From Harmothoe impar (taxonomy: Eukaryota > Annelida > Polychaeta > Phyllodocida > Polynoidae), in contig OX381720.1 of assembly GCA_947462335.1 (NCBI GenBank), positions 64,253,946 to 64,317,945 of the forward strand: a stretch of DNA of 64,000 bases. Direction: 5' to 3'. Made by a program: the position numbers and the translations under genes. Position 1 is the stretch's first letter. Each line of letters begins with the position of its first letter. Positions 63,904 to 64,000 of this stretch are shown here, in pieces. Under the pieces are notes generated by a model. The model was not told where the DNA came from. It ran no database searches and worked only from the letters and a program-made list of their open reading frames with translations.

Positions 63904-64000
63904 ACGGACAATAAACACACGTCACACCCGTGGTATTACTATATATAAATATAGGAAAGGGTAGGAAATGCCGGGTTAGGCTTAGAAACGTCCGTCCTCA

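Overview
The window looks like repeat-rich intergenic DNA from an animal nuclear genome, most likely a marine invertebrate. I see no operons, no bacterial-style gene spacing and no convincing host protein-coding exon. It is instead packed with minisatellites, foldback/MITE-like elements, a full-length non-LTR retrotransposon, tRNA-derived SINE fragments, and one 9.6-kb virus-like DNA element. The phylum cannot be settled by eye. The many TIR elements with ends such as TACCGTAAATTCTCGCG, and the high minisatellite load, remind me of lancelets, hemichordates or lophotrochozoans, but that is a weak impression.

Layout. 0.4-3.0 kb: two copies of an identical 73-bp hairpin, each followed by a ~140-bp satellite whose units carry the palindrome GTTGCTAGGCAAC (an RFX/EF-C type site). 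3-9 kb: a 7-bp microsatellite, a GAGTC-rich foldback element, two SINE copies and a 0.75-kb TIR element. 9.2-14.6 kb: a 2.7-kb foldback element, a hairpin element and an 866-bp tandem duplication built from degenerate ~120-bp monomers. 15.1-22.9 kb: a 41-bp minisatellite split by a 6.6-kb LINE (ORF1 and ORF2 on the minus strand). 23.2-28.9 kb: three further minisatellites, one a dense array of CACCTG/CAGGTG boxes.

30,023-39,627 is the key region. It is a complete linear-type element with long terminal inverted repeats, AG...CT ends and a 6-bp target duplication TATAGA on both sides, which is the Polinton/Maverick integration signature. It carries only three genes: a protein-primed family B DNA polymerase (minus strand, broken by two frameshifts), a 538-aa protein with a low-complexity N-terminus and two tandem PC4-like DNA-binding repeats (minus strand), and a 246-aa protein with two tandem death domains (plus strand). 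There is no room for an integrase, packaging ATPase, protease or capsid genes. I read it as a minimal, capsid-less Polinton relative, or a degenerate adintovirus-like element. It would keep its own replication polymerase and a captured host apoptosis/innate-immunity module, and would rely on an integrase in trans. The terminal repeats are packed with ETS (CCGGAAGTG), CRE (TGACGTCA) and E-box (TCACGTGA) motifs, like a viral enhancer. This is the best candidate for something undescribed.

39.6-64 kb: two LINE 3' fragments, sister minisatellite loci at 43.8-45.6 and 48.4-49.0 kb with shared 3' blocks, a CA microsatellite, a 36-bp minisatellite, and a dense set of MITE-like elements, several of them in two or more copies within the window and some nested.
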